From positions 6,405,550 through 6,469,549 of the forward strand of contig CBDHGK010000041.1 of NCBI GenBank assembly GCA_965263045.1: DNA of 64,000 nt, read 5' to 3'. This document shows positions 9,380 through 17,275 of this stretch, piece after piece. The position numbers and the translations under genes are program-made. The notes under the pieces are model-generated. The model made no database searches. It was not told the origin of the DNA and saw nothing but the letters and a program-made list of their open reading frames with translations. How positions within the stretch are numbered: the first letter of the stretch is position 1; each line of letters opens with the position of its first letter. This stretch comes from G963664115 sp965263045 (GTDB lineage Bacteria; Acidobacteriota; Terriglobia; 20CM-2-55-15).

Positions 9380-10540
9380 CTAGCGAAGGCCGCTTTCAGG
9401 GGAGTGCCTGAGTGAAAGACCCCGCCGGGCCACCTCGGCCAACCACTCCAGCGTCGCGTCGGCGCACTCGATCAGTACGGTCTGATAACGATCGACAGCA
9501 TCGCGGCTTACGAACGGATGCGGATCGCCGGGACTCCGGAACCTCAGGGCTTTGAGTTTCTCCAGAGTCTGGTCGTAGTTCGTGTGGCTCGATAGATGAA
9601 CATCGGCCCGGGCTCTCAACACGATGTCCCGAAAACGGTCCGCCGATGCCCGGTAAATGCTGACGACCTCGAGTGGATCTGCATAGTGCCCGAATCCGAA
9701 GGCGGTGCCTCCCCACAAGGCGCCGACGTGCCGGCTTTCCCCATCTCGGAGCGGGAGCAGTGTTGAGATCGTGCCGGGTGTGTGGCCCGGCGTCACATAC
9801 AGCGTCAGCGTCGTGTCGCCGAGCGTCAATTCCATACCGTCGCTGGCCACCAGGTCCCGCATGGGCTTGACCTCTTCGGGAGCATCGGACTCCTCGACCA
9901 GTTCCCAATCTCTTTCGGCCATGATGACCCGCGCGCCGTAACGGTCCTGGAGGGTTCTGGCTCCGCGATAATGGTCGGAATGGCCGTGGCCGATGATGAC
10001 ATACTTGATATCAGCCGGATCGAGACCGAACGCGCGCAACCCATCGATGATTTGAGCTTCAACCATGTATTCGAAACCCGTATCGTGCAGGATGATCCCG
10101 TCGGATGTGGTCACCGCCCATATCGAATGGTGATTGTCCCCGACGTAATACAGGTTGTCGAACACCTTCGCGGGCCCCTGGTACCATGCAGCGCGCGGAG
10201 GAGTTCCGTTAAAGATGAGGTTCGTGTTGTGGTGGCCAAACACGCCCTGGTACCATGCTTCGCTCAGCGAAGTGTCGGAAAGCGATACGCCGCCTCGAGT
10301 GTCCGGATCATTGACCAAAACGCCGTCTGTCACCATCCTGCGGCGCGGAGGGCGCTCGCCGCAGAGTTGATCGAAAAGCCCGGAGAAATCATGTCCCGGA
10401 CGGTGGGCGGCAGCCATAGCTGTCGCCACATGGGAATCGCCCGCGGTGACGGTGTCCTGGGCATTTGCATCGGTCACGACCCAAACTGCCAGAATTAAGA
10501 AGCCACAGAGCGTTCCTGCCAAACGGTACGTCCCCGGCAT
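9380..10540 (-). CDS. Exported metallo-beta-lactamase-fold hydrolase (intact metal site)
   Basis: This 386-residue protein has a signal peptide (cut near DANA-QD) and an MBL fold of the subclass B3-like secreted type: IWAVTTSDGIILHDTGF, the metal motif HGHSDH at residues 185-190, VTPGHTPGTISTL (third zinc His) and LSSHTNYD (fourth). All canonical HxHxDH ligands are present, unlike in its two paralogs at 28416 and 35498. It is likely a periplasmic hydrolase; lactams, lactones or phosphoesters are possible substrates. ATG at 10540 is preceded by GGAGG at 7 nt, whereas the upstream TTG is not well placed. First gene of the first copy of the duplicated module. Confidence 0.85.
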   Translation of the reverse strand: MPGTYRLAGTLCGFLILAVWVVTDANAQDTVTAGDSHVATAMAAAHRPGHDFSGLFDQLCGERPPRRRMVTDGVLVNDPDTRGGVSLSDTSLSEAWYQGVFGHHNTNLIFNGTPPRAAWYQGPAKVFDNLYYVGDNHHSIWAVTTSDGIILHDTGFEYMVEAQIIDGLRAFGLDPADIKYVIIGHGHSDHYRGARTLQDRYGARVIMAERDWELVEESDAPEEVKPMRDLVASDGMELTLGDTTLTLYVTPGHTPGTISTLLPLRDGESRHVGALWGGTAFGFGHYADPLEVVSIYRASADRFRDIVLRARADVHLSSHTNYDQTLEKLKALRFRSPGDPHPFVSRDAVDRYQTVLIECADATLEWLAEVARRGLSLRHSPESGLR

Positions 10541-10799
10541 GCTCAATCCTCCTTCGGTAGGATATCGGGAATAGAATTGTGTTGTGGAATGGACACGATT
10601 GTATCACATCGGGATTGAACGCACCTGCCGCAGCCTTATGTCGCAATCCTTGCGGCTCGATTGGACGACGCGCCACCTGCTTGACGCTGATAGCCGCCTT
10701 CTATAAGATTTCGCCCTACCTTTCCCTCATTGCGGATGAACATGGGGGAGGGCGCGGCCCACGACCCTCCCAGTTCGGACCACGAAGGAGAACCGAACC

Positions 10800-11459
10800 A
10801 TGAAAAATACATACAGCGCTCTTGCACTATCGGCATTCGTAGCGCTGGTGGTGCCCCAGGCAATGGCCCAGGACAGTGGCATGAGTTTCTTCGTCACCAG
10901 CGTGGCCCCGTCCGACGGTGGGGGTGATCTCGGCGGCCTGGGTGGCGCCGACAGGCATTGCCAGGCACTGGCGGGTGCGGCTGGGGCCGGAGACAGGAGC
11001 TGGCGCGCCTACCTCAGCCAGTCCCATCCGGCGCTGCAAATTAATGCACGCGACCGCATCGGCCCGGGTCCCTGGTACAACGCCAAAGGCGTCATGATCG
11101 CAAGAGACGTTGAACACCTCCACTCGGACAACGCCAACGTCACAGAATCGACCGCCCTGACCGAAAGAGGCGAAGTGCTTCCTCCCGAAAGCAACGATGT
11201 CCTGACAGGGTCACGGATCGACGGCACCGCGTGGCCATACGAGCTGTTGGACCAGATGAATTTTGACGGACACACTCTGACCTGCCGCGACTGGACCAGC
11301 AATGCTCTTGAAGACCTGGGGACGCTCGGACATATCAATCGCGGAGGCAACGTCGGCTACGCGCCCTGGAATTCTACCCATCCCAGTCGAGGATGTGACC
11401 CGGACAGTATCGCGGCCAGCGGTGGTTCCGGTCTCATCTACTGCTTCTCGGTCGACTAA
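10800..11459 (+). CDS. Exported DUF1554-like (endostatin/lectin-like) protein
   Basis: The 219-residue product has a signal peptide (MKNTYSALALSAFVALVVPQAMA) and a domain with GGLGGADRHCQALAGAAGAG, SWRAYLS, INARDRIGPGPWYNAKG, TCRDWTS and a final GLIYCFSVD. This is the pattern of DUF1554 (PF07588), a collagen-XVIII/lectin-like fold known from Leptospira lipoproteins. Its four Cys are likely paired in disulfides. AAGGAG precedes the ATG. It is one of few plus-strand genes in this half and convergent with the DLSGIW gene that follows. Role unknown; surface binding is the usual guess for this fold. Confidence 0.8.
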   Translation: MKNTYSALALSAFVALVVPQAMAQDSGMSFFVTSVAPSDGGGDLGGLGGADRHCQALAGAAGAGDRSWRAYLSQSHPALQINARDRIGPGPWYNAKGVMIARDVEHLHSDNANVTESTALTERGEVLPPESNDVLTGSRIDGTAWPYELLDQMNFDGHTLTCRDWTSNALEDLGTLGHINRGGNVGYAPWNSTHPSRGCDPDSIAASGGSGLIYCFSVD

Positions 11460-11475
11460 CTTATGTCTGCAGTCA

Positions 11476-12312
11476 TCACTCGTTTATCTCTATCCCCCCG
11501 ATTCCGAAGCCTCCCGGGTCACGGAACCGCTCGTTATAGGTTTGCACCTCATCCATCGGTGCGCAGATGGATTCCGTGATACCGGAGAACAAGCCTTTCC
11601 AGCCGAAAAAGGTGTAGTCTTCGGGTGCAAGGAGCGTGAAGCCTTTGGTATCACCCACCCACGGGGCCGTGTAGTTTTCCGGGTCGTACAGCGTCATTTG
11701 AAGCTCTATCGTGTCGGCAGCGACGCGACGGTAGCGCTCTTCGATCCGTGCGTGAAAGCTCTTGGGATGTCCCCGCCTGTCGAGCCAGGCTCTCGAATCG
11801 AGACCGACGGTATTGACTACCAGGGTGTCTCCTTCCCATACGCCTACCGAATGTCCATACCACGCCGGTCCAAGGTTCTCGAGGTTCTCGCCCGCCGGCA
11901 GCGCCCGTCCATCCGTCCAGAGCACGCGTATTCTGTGTTCCCACTGAATGATTTGCAGGATCCTGTCGTTTAACACAAGGAATTCAATGGGCTCGGCATC
12001 GAAGAGCAGATTCGGAAAACCATCCGGATTGCATTGATAGGTTGGGTAGTTCGAAAGACTCGGGTTGGTGACTGTAATTCTGTCGTCACTGCGCGAAGGA
12101 ATACGCGTGTCGAGAATCTCCAGGCCTTGAGGCGTCAGCGCCGGCCGGTTGGGGCCAAAACTGCTTCTCCCAGCTCCTCCATCGGTCATCAGCCAGATTC
12201 CCGTGAAATCACGCGGATCAAATGGGTTCGCGCCCTCCTGTGCATGCACCACCATGGTACAAACGAGCACCAACACCAATACCATCATCGGCCTGACAGA
12301 ACGACCCTGCAT
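11476..12312 (-). CDS. Secreted DLSGIW/WEGDTLVV family protein
   Basis: The 278-residue protein has a signal peptide (MQGRSVRPMMVLVLVLVCTMVVHA) and the marks of a family that occurs seven times in this window: DFTGIWLMTDG near the start, YQCNPDGFPNLL, RILQIIQWEHRIRVLWTDGR, WYGHSVGVWEGDTLVVNTVG and EERYRRVAADTIELQMTLYD, with a second Cys near the end (SICAPMDE). The two conserved Cys are candidates for a disulfide. I know of no assigned function; beta-rich, probably periplasmic. AAGGAGG 6 nt before ATG 12312 sets the start. It follows the cytochrome c'-like gene on the same strand. Confidence 0.8.
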   Translation of the reverse strand: MQGRSVRPMMVLVLVLVCTMVVHAQEGANPFDPRDFTGIWLMTDGGAGRSSFGPNRPALTPQGLEILDTRIPSRSDDRITVTNPSLSNYPTYQCNPDGFPNLLFDAEPIEFLVLNDRILQIIQWEHRIRVLWTDGRALPAGENLENLGPAWYGHSVGVWEGDTLVVNTVGLDSRAWLDRRGHPKSFHARIEERYRRVAADTIELQMTLYDPENYTAPWVGDTKGFTLLAPEDYTFFGWKGLFSGITESICAPMDEVQTYNERFRDPGGFGIGGIEINE

Positions 12313-12379
12313 CGTCAACCTCCTTAGGCCCAACGGAATGATGAAACAATCTCAGATCGATCTTGACGCAACGAGATGC

Positions 12380-12904
12380 TTACGGCCTGATGATGAAACC
12401 GTCAATGGTTCTTTCGCGGTGTGTGAAGTGGCAATGGATGCACGCTTGCTGAACATCTCTGAAGGCCCTCTGGGCGGCGTCAAAATCATTGCCGTGGACT
12501 CTGTCGACAATCGTCGCCGCGGCATCCTGAGAGGTTTTGGCCAAACTGACCGCATCTCGGGTGTTGAAAGAAGTCCAATACTGTTCGATTTCACTGAACA
12601 GGCCTTCCAGCTTTGTCGCATCCTCAACGGCAGCGGCCGCGCTGGCCTGAATCTCCTCCTCAGTACGCGGGCCTGTGGGCCGATTTCCCCCGCCTCCGCG
12701 ATTTCTGAGAATACCGCCTCGTTCGTTCAGACGAACCGGTTCGTAGCTCTCGGCGCCCGTCCCATCCAGATTCGTCTTCAAGCTTTCGGACGTAGCGCTG
12801 ATATCCTTCATGACCTGATCATAAGGCCGGTGTTGGGCGAACGAGGTGACAGCCGCGAACAATCCCGCGATCACGATCATGGTTAGAACAAACTTTCGAT
12901 TCAT
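12380..12904 (-). CDS. Exported cytochrome c'-like protein
   Basis: After a signal peptide (MNRKFVLTMIVIAGLFAAVTSFA) comes a helical domain of about 150 residues ending in ACIHCHFTHRE, a CxxCH heme c motif placed about 20 residues from the C-terminus. This layout is that of cytochrome c' (PF01322 type), a four-helix bundle with one covalently bound heme in the periplasm. Start ATG 12904 has GAGGGA 5 nt upstream; the GTG at 12916 lies within this site. The paralog is at 30362. Probable role: electron carrier or small-ligand (NO, CO) binding for the neighbouring module. Confidence 0.8.
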   Translation of the reverse strand: MNRKFVLTMIVIAGLFAAVTSFAQHRPYDQVMKDISATSESLKTNLDGTGAESYEPVRLNERGGILRNRGGGGNRPTGPRTEEEIQASAAAAVEDATKLEGLFSEIEQYWTSFNTRDAVSLAKTSQDAAATIVDRVHGNDFDAAQRAFRDVQQACIHCHFTHRERTIDGFIIRP

Positions 12905-13013
12905 ATCGTCCCTCACTGTTTATCTGCCATCCAGTCTTGTCCCAAACTTCCCGAAGATGAGATTGCGAAACTTACAATGAAATCATGTTGTTGAAGTCAT
13001 TCAAGCTCCACGT

Positions 13014-13586
13014 CTATATGGCTGAAACCTCGAAGATCTCTGTCAGATAAAGACGGAACCGTTGTATTTTTCCCTCATCGTTCGTCTGTAAAACCAATAT
13101 CCCCGGTGCCCCGAATCTTCGACGATCCTCACGCAGAGAATAGGCTGCGATGATCGGTACGGCGATACCGAGTCCGCCCCAGGGCAGCGTCACGGAATAG
13201 ACCAGCTGTACTCCCTGGTATTCTTCTGCTGTCTGACGGACCTGGATATAGTCAATCCTGACGTGAGTTTTCGCAATCTTTTCGACCCATTTCCGAAGTT
13301 GCCCGCTCCCCCGAAGTATTACCGGTCCAATCTGTTCTTCGTCGTGAGGCGGGAGCTCGGAAAGCACATCGGCAGCGTAGAGCTCCATCATATTGTCGAC
13401 AACCTGTTCCAACCCTTCTTCCTCGCCTTCCGGTGTCAAGTTCCATTCGTCGAGGGCATTCAGCCGATCCAGCCATTCCGTGGCCAAGCGTTCGGCGTCG
13501 CCTACCTCGACCTCGGGTCTCTGAGCTCGTAGCTCAGACGGGCCGAAGAATGCTATGAGTGACAGTGCGACGATCAGCTTACGCAT
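13014..13586 (-). CDS. Exported NTF2/SnoaL-like protein
   Basis: The 190-residue protein has a signal peptide (MRKLIVALSLIAFFGPSELRA) and reads AERLATEWLDRLNALDEW, NMMELYAADVLSELPP, GSGQLRKWVEKIAKTH and KIQRFRLYLTE. This is the cone-shaped NTF2/SnoaL pattern: an N-terminal helix with W-L-D-R-L-N-A-L, then a sheet. It may be an isomerase or cyclase-like enzyme or a ligand-binding subunit; no catalytic residues can be assigned safely. The paralog at 29758 has the same length and conserved EEQIGPVxLRG. The IS630 element lies directly upstream, between this gene and the FGE-fold gene of the same strand. Confidence 0.7.
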   Translation of the reverse strand: MRKLIVALSLIAFFGPSELRAQRPEVEVGDAERLATEWLDRLNALDEWNLTPEGEEEGLEQVVDNMMELYAADVLSELPPHDEEQIGPVILRGSGQLRKWVEKIAKTHVRIDYIQVRQTAEEYQGVQLVYSVTLPWGGLGIAVPIIAAYSLREDRRRFGAPGILVLQTNDEGKIQRFRLYLTEIFEVSAI

Positions 13587-13688
13587 TGAATCTGATTCCT
13601 ATCTTCAATGTCCTTTTCTTTCCGATCCCAAGGTGCGCACTCCAGCCTTCGGCGAACGAGCCGATGATTCTGCAATCGGAGCGTCCTA

Positions 13689-14839
13689 GTGTAGTCCGTC
13701 ACAGTTAATGTAACTTATTCAGCTTTCCTACGTCTGAGTATATATGAGGAGAGCACCGACGATTAAATTGGACATTCCTGTGCGGAAGGAACTGGAGCGA
13801 CTGAGCCGAAGCCGCAGTGTGGCGGTCCGGTTGGCGGAACGATCTCGAATTGTCTTGCTGGCCGCCGGGGGTCTGGACAATCAGGAGATCGCTGCCAAGT
13901 TGGACATCACTCGTCAAAAGGCCGGACGTTGGCGCGATCGTTTCGTTGAAGATGGCCTCGGGGGAATCGAAAAGGACGCTTCCCGCAGTGGACGGATTCC
14001 CTCGATCGGCCGCCGGAAGCGGGCCCGGATCGTGAAGAAGACGGTCGAAGGGAAGCCTCCGAACGCCACGCACTGGAGCCGGTCCTTGATGGCCAGGGCA
14101 ACCGGCGTCAGCGAGTCCACGGTAGGGAGAATCTGGCGGGCTCATGGCTTGAAGCCTCATCTGGCACGCACCTTCAAACTTTCCAACGACAAACAATTTG
14201 TCGAGAAGTTGGAGGATGTGGTCGGTTTGTATCTGAACCCTCCGGAAAACGCCATTGTTTTGTCCTGCGATGAGAAGAGCCAGATGCAGGCCCTGGACCG
14301 CACGCAACCCGGGTTACCTCTGAAGAAGGGGCGGTGCGGCACCCTCACCCACGACTACAAACGCAACGGGACGACCACGATGTTCGCCGCGCTCAATACG
14401 CTGGACGGCTCGATTATCGGGACCTGTATGCCGAAGCATCGTCATCAGGAATGGATCCGGTTTCTCAATCAGATCAAACGTTCCGTGCCGAAAGACAAAC
14501 AGATCCATATCATTTGCGACAACTACGCCACGCACAAACATCAGAAAGTCGTCAACTGGTTGAAGCGCAACACGCGCTTTCATGTGCACTTCACACCGAC
14601 CAGTGCATCCTGGCTGAACATGGTCGAACGCTTCTTCCGGGATCTTTCCGAACAACGGCTTCGGCGCGGGGTTTTCCATTCGGTTCCTGAGCTAATCCAG
14701 GCCGTGGAGGAATATGTCGGGGGTCACAATCAGAACCCGAAGCCCTTCATTTGGACCGCAACGGCTTCCGATATTCTTGAAAAAGTTCAACGTGCCCGAA
14801 AGAAGCTCGATAAGTTACAGTCTGTTTGACGGGGACCAC
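13689..14839 (+). mobile_element. Complete IS630-family insertion sequence
   Basis: The element is 1151 bp long and flanked by TA dinucleotides (13687-13688 and 14840-14841), the target duplication expected for IS630. Its ends form imperfect inverted repeats of about 40 bp: left GTGTAGTCCGTCA...TGTAACTTAT and, read from the right end, GTGGTCCCCGTCA...TGTAACTTAT. It holds one transposase gene. The right boundary falls in the stop codon of the FGE-fold gene: both the filled site and the reconstructed empty site give TAG, so that protein is unchanged. The element separates the FGE-fold gene from the downstream NTF2-like gene and probably cuts a former operon. Confidence 0.85.
13744..14829 (+). 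CDS. IS630 family transposase
   Basis: The 361-residue transposase has an N-terminal helix-turn-helix region (NQEIAAKLDITRQKAGRWRD), a linker helix (MARATGVSESTVGRIWRAHG) and a C-terminal DDE domain with VLSCDEKSQ, HIICDNYATHKH and WLNMVERFF supplying the D, D and E. Length and single-frame structure are normal for IS630 transposases that use the DDE rather than the frameshifted form. It reads opposite to the surrounding genes. Reading frame is intact, so the element may still be active. No Shine-Dalgarno site is evident, as is common in IS elements. Confidence 0.95.
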   Translation: MRRAPTIKLDIPVRKELERLSRSRSVAVRLAERSRIVLLAAGGLDNQEIAAKLDITRQKAGRWRDRFVEDGLGGIEKDASRSGRIPSIGRRKRARIVKKTVEGKPPNATHWSRSLMARATGVSESTVGRIWRAHGLKPHLARTFKLSNDKQFVEKLEDVVGLYLNPPENAIVLSCDEKSQMQALDRTQPGLPLKKGRCGTLTHDYKRNGTTTMFAALNTLDGSIIGTCMPKHRHQEWIRFLNQIKRSVPKDKQIHIICDNYATHKHQKVVNWLKRNTRFHVHFTPTSASWLNMVERFFRDLSEQRLRRGVFHSVPELIQAVEEYVGGHNQNPKPFIWTATASDILEKVQRARKKLDKLQSV

Positions 14840-15714
14840 TAGCTGGCATCTTTCGCGCAGCGGAAACCGATTGCGGTTGTCCGGAGTTCAGGATCGCTGA
14901 AGTCGCGCATATGGACCGAAACGGACATATTTCCGAACGCGCCGCGCCCCCTAAAACTCGATCCTCGAAGACTCTTGTAAAAACCGGATTCCGGTCCCTG
15001 TGGATTCACTTTCGGCATGAACGGATAGTAATTATCGTGATACCAATCATCGACCCACTCCGCGACGTTTCCGATCATGTCGTAGAGACCGTAGCCATTG
15101 GGCGGAAATGATCCCCCCGGCTCGGGACGGGGAACGCCGCCAAGGACTGCAGGAAGGGCGACGTTGTATTTGGTTCCGGAAGATTGTGGCGGGAGCACCC
15201 TGAATTCACTCGTATCGATGTCGTCGTCCCCCCAGGCGTAACGGGCCCGATCGAGACCGCCTCGCGCCGCTTTCTCCCATTCCGCTTCCGTGGGAAGACG
15301 TTTCCCGGTCCACCTGCAGTAATCGGTGGCTTCATACCAGTTGACGTTATACACCGGTATCTGTTCTTCCCCGTCGGGGATCTCGCCTTGAGGCCAGTTC
15401 CATGGCGCTTGAGGTCCCGTGTCGGCAAGGAATCGGGCATAGTCCGCTTGAACTACTTCGTATCTGTCAATATAGAAGTCATCCAGGGAAATGTGATTGG
15501 CGGGAATGGTATCCATCCTGTCCCGTGCCAACACTCCCATCGTTTCTAACGTTATGGAGAAGGCACGGCCCATCCAGAATTTACCCGCAGGAATCAACAC
15601 CATATCTTCGGCTGGGGTTGATTGCGGCGCATCTTCCGGCGCTGCTGTCTGTGCTGCGCCTGGCAATGCGGCGCAGATCGAACACAGCAGAGTCAAGATC
15701 AGCTTTCTCTGCAT
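14839..15714 (-). CDS. Exported FGE-sulfatase-fold protein lacking catalytic cysteines
   Basis: The 291-residue protein has a signal peptide (...AALPGAA-QT) and the FGE/SUMF1 fold (PF03781): MVLIPAGKFWMGR, DDFYIDRYEVVQADYARFLAD, RLPTEAEWEKAARGGL, GYGLYDMIGNVAEWVDDWY, LRGSSFRGRG and IGFRCAKD. In true formylglycine-generating enzymes two Cys follow the RGGS motif; here that stretch has none, so sulfatase activation is unlikely. It may be a structural or otherwise re-purposed member. It starts 4 nt after the DUF1501 stop codon, hence the same transcript. Its stop codon overlaps the IS630 end. Confidence 0.85.
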   Translation of the reverse strand: MQRKLILTLLCSICAALPGAAQTAAPEDAPQSTPAEDMVLIPAGKFWMGRAFSITLETMGVLARDRMDTIPANHISLDDFYIDRYEVVQADYARFLADTGPQAPWNWPQGEIPDGEEQIPVYNVNWYEATDYCRWTGKRLPTEAEWEKAARGGLDRARYAWGDDDIDTSEFRVLPPQSSGTKYNVALPAVLGGVPRPEPGGSFPPNGYGLYDMIGNVAEWVDDWYHDNYYPFMPKVNPQGPESGFYKSLRGSSFRGRGAFGNMSVSVHMRDFSDPELRTTAIGFRCAKDAS

Positions 15715-15717
15715 AGC

Positions 15718-17181
15718 CTATATGAACAATTCCTCGATGTCGGTCAGCGGAATAAACTCCGGGCCTCCGAGGGGAGCCGTCTGCTGGTATTCAAAGGCCC
15801 GTCCCGAGGGTGTATCTTCGATGACCTTCGAGTAATCGATACCCAGACACGAGTAGATCGTCGAGGTGTCGTGATCATGCATCGGTTGTTCTCTATGCTT
15901 CCAACCCGTGTCGACAACCTTCCAGCCCCTTGCGTCGGTTCGTCCGATCACCCGCCCCGGCTGAACGGGTCCGCCAAGCCACATATCCGTGAAACAGAGG
16001 CCCCAATGATCCCGGCCCTGGTTGGAGTTCATGTCCGGATCGCGCCCGAATTCCGAGGCCACGAGAATCATCGTTTCATCCAGGAGTGTTTTTCCAGGTT
16101 CAGTGCCCGGCATGGTCGAAAGATCTTCCACCAAGTTACTCAACGCTCGATCCAGCATGGGCGCGCTGTCGTATATCGATATTCTTCCATTCGTCAGTGG
16201 TAAGCGGTCCCGGCTGTACATCCACTCATGGTTATCGAAACAGCCATTGTTGCCGTTGTAGCAGTTGCATAGCCATAGAAATCGCGCGCCCGCATCGGAA
16301 GCCAGTATATTCCGCGCCAGCAAGGCCTGAAGACCGATTTTACATGTGCCCGGAGGGGCAGGATCTCCCATATAACGGACCTTTTCCTCTTCCGTGAGCT
16401 GGAGCGCTCGCCTGAACCGCTCATCCTGGAGCAGTCGGTAGCCGTACTGGTAGTGCGACTGGTACTGTGTGGCCTGCGATCCAATTGGATCCTGGCCAAT
16501 GGGTGAAGCCTCGGACAGTCTTCGCAGAGCCTCCCACCGTCTCGCCAACAATGGATCGCTCCCACTTGGGTCCCCGCCCCCGAAGGCCTGAAACACGGTG
16601 GTGGTGTTGAGGTCCAGTCCCGCAAACCGGGCCGGCAGCATTCCCTGCCCGATCTGACTACAATTTGCGTTCCACAAATCCATGCTGATATATGTCGGAA
16701 ACGTGTCGGACTCTCGACGCTCGGATTCGAGTTCGTAGGCAATAATGCTGCCCATGGCCGGCACTTCCCGCACAATGGCCGGGTTCAACGCACGACCACA
16801 CTGCGTGTGGTACTGCGCCGGGAAGTGGACCAGTCCGTTCTCGTACATCGAACGCACCAACGAGGCCCGTGGCGCCCATTTCTCATAATTCGGGAAAAGC
16901 GTTTTCGAGATAGAGAACTCCGAATTGACTCTCTGCATGTCGAGATCATTCGCCGTCCACTTCGTGTCCTTGAAGTCCAATGTCTCGGGCGGACTCATCG
17001 CCCCCACATTCTGAATCACAACGACGTTGCGCACGTTCCCAAGCGGTGTGACCCTGTTGCTCTGTGCTCGAACCTTACGCGGCCAGGCGGCCTGAGCTCC
17101 GAAAGTGGCCGTCGTCCCAAGGCTGAGGCCGAGTAGTTTCAGCAATTCGCGGCGGGTCATATTCCCTAGTGGCGGTAGCAT
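15718..17181 (-). CDS. DUF1501 family exported protein (Tat-type signal)
   Basis: The 487-residue protein starts with MLPPLGNMTRRELLKLLGLS, a twin-arginine signal (T-R-R-E-L-L-K), so it is probably exported folded. The body matches DUF1501 (alkaline phosphatase/sulfatase-like superfamily): NVVVIQNVGAMSPPETLD, FPNYEKWAPRASLVRSMYE, GLVHFPAQYHTQCGRALNP, ETMILVASEFGRDPDMN and GRDHWGLCFTDMWLGG. No CxPxR sulfatase motif is visible. Start 17181 has GGAGGGG upstream. DUF1501 genes are nearly always next to DUF1549/1553 genes, as here. Function in Acidobacteria, Planctomycetes and relatives is unproven; polymer degradation is often suggested. Confidence 0.85.
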   Translation of the reverse strand: MLPPLGNMTRRELLKLLGLSLGTTATFGAQAAWPRKVRAQSNRVTPLGNVRNVVVIQNVGAMSPPETLDFKDTKWTANDLDMQRVNSEFSISKTLFPNYEKWAPRASLVRSMYENGLVHFPAQYHTQCGRALNPAIVREVPAMGSIIAYELESERRESDTFPTYISMDLWNANCSQIGQGMLPARFAGLDLNTTTVFQAFGGGDPSGSDPLLARRWEALRRLSEASPIGQDPIGSQATQYQSHYQYGYRLLQDERFRRALQLTEEEKVRYMGDPAPPGTCKIGLQALLARNILASDAGARFLWLCNCYNGNNGCFDNHEWMYSRDRLPLTNGRISIYDSAPMLDRALSNLVEDLSTMPGTEPGKTLLDETMILVASEFGRDPDMNSNQGRDHWGLCFTDMWLGGPVQPGRVIGRTDARGWKVVDTGWKHREQPMHDHDTSTIYSCLGIDYSKVIEDTPSGRAFEYQQTAPLGGPEFIPLTDIEELFI

Positions 17182-17275
17182 CGTCCCCTCCAAATATTCC
17201 TGTATAAATCGGACTTTCCCAGATCCAGGATGGGTGGTGGGGCGGCGTTGTTTCCGCCGCCCGGCTTCCACAATT

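Noticed and set aside
14839..17181. FGE-fold protein as activator of DUF1501 as a sulfatase
   Set aside because: No catalytic Cys pair in the FGE-fold proteins and no CxPxR motif in the DUF1501 proteins.
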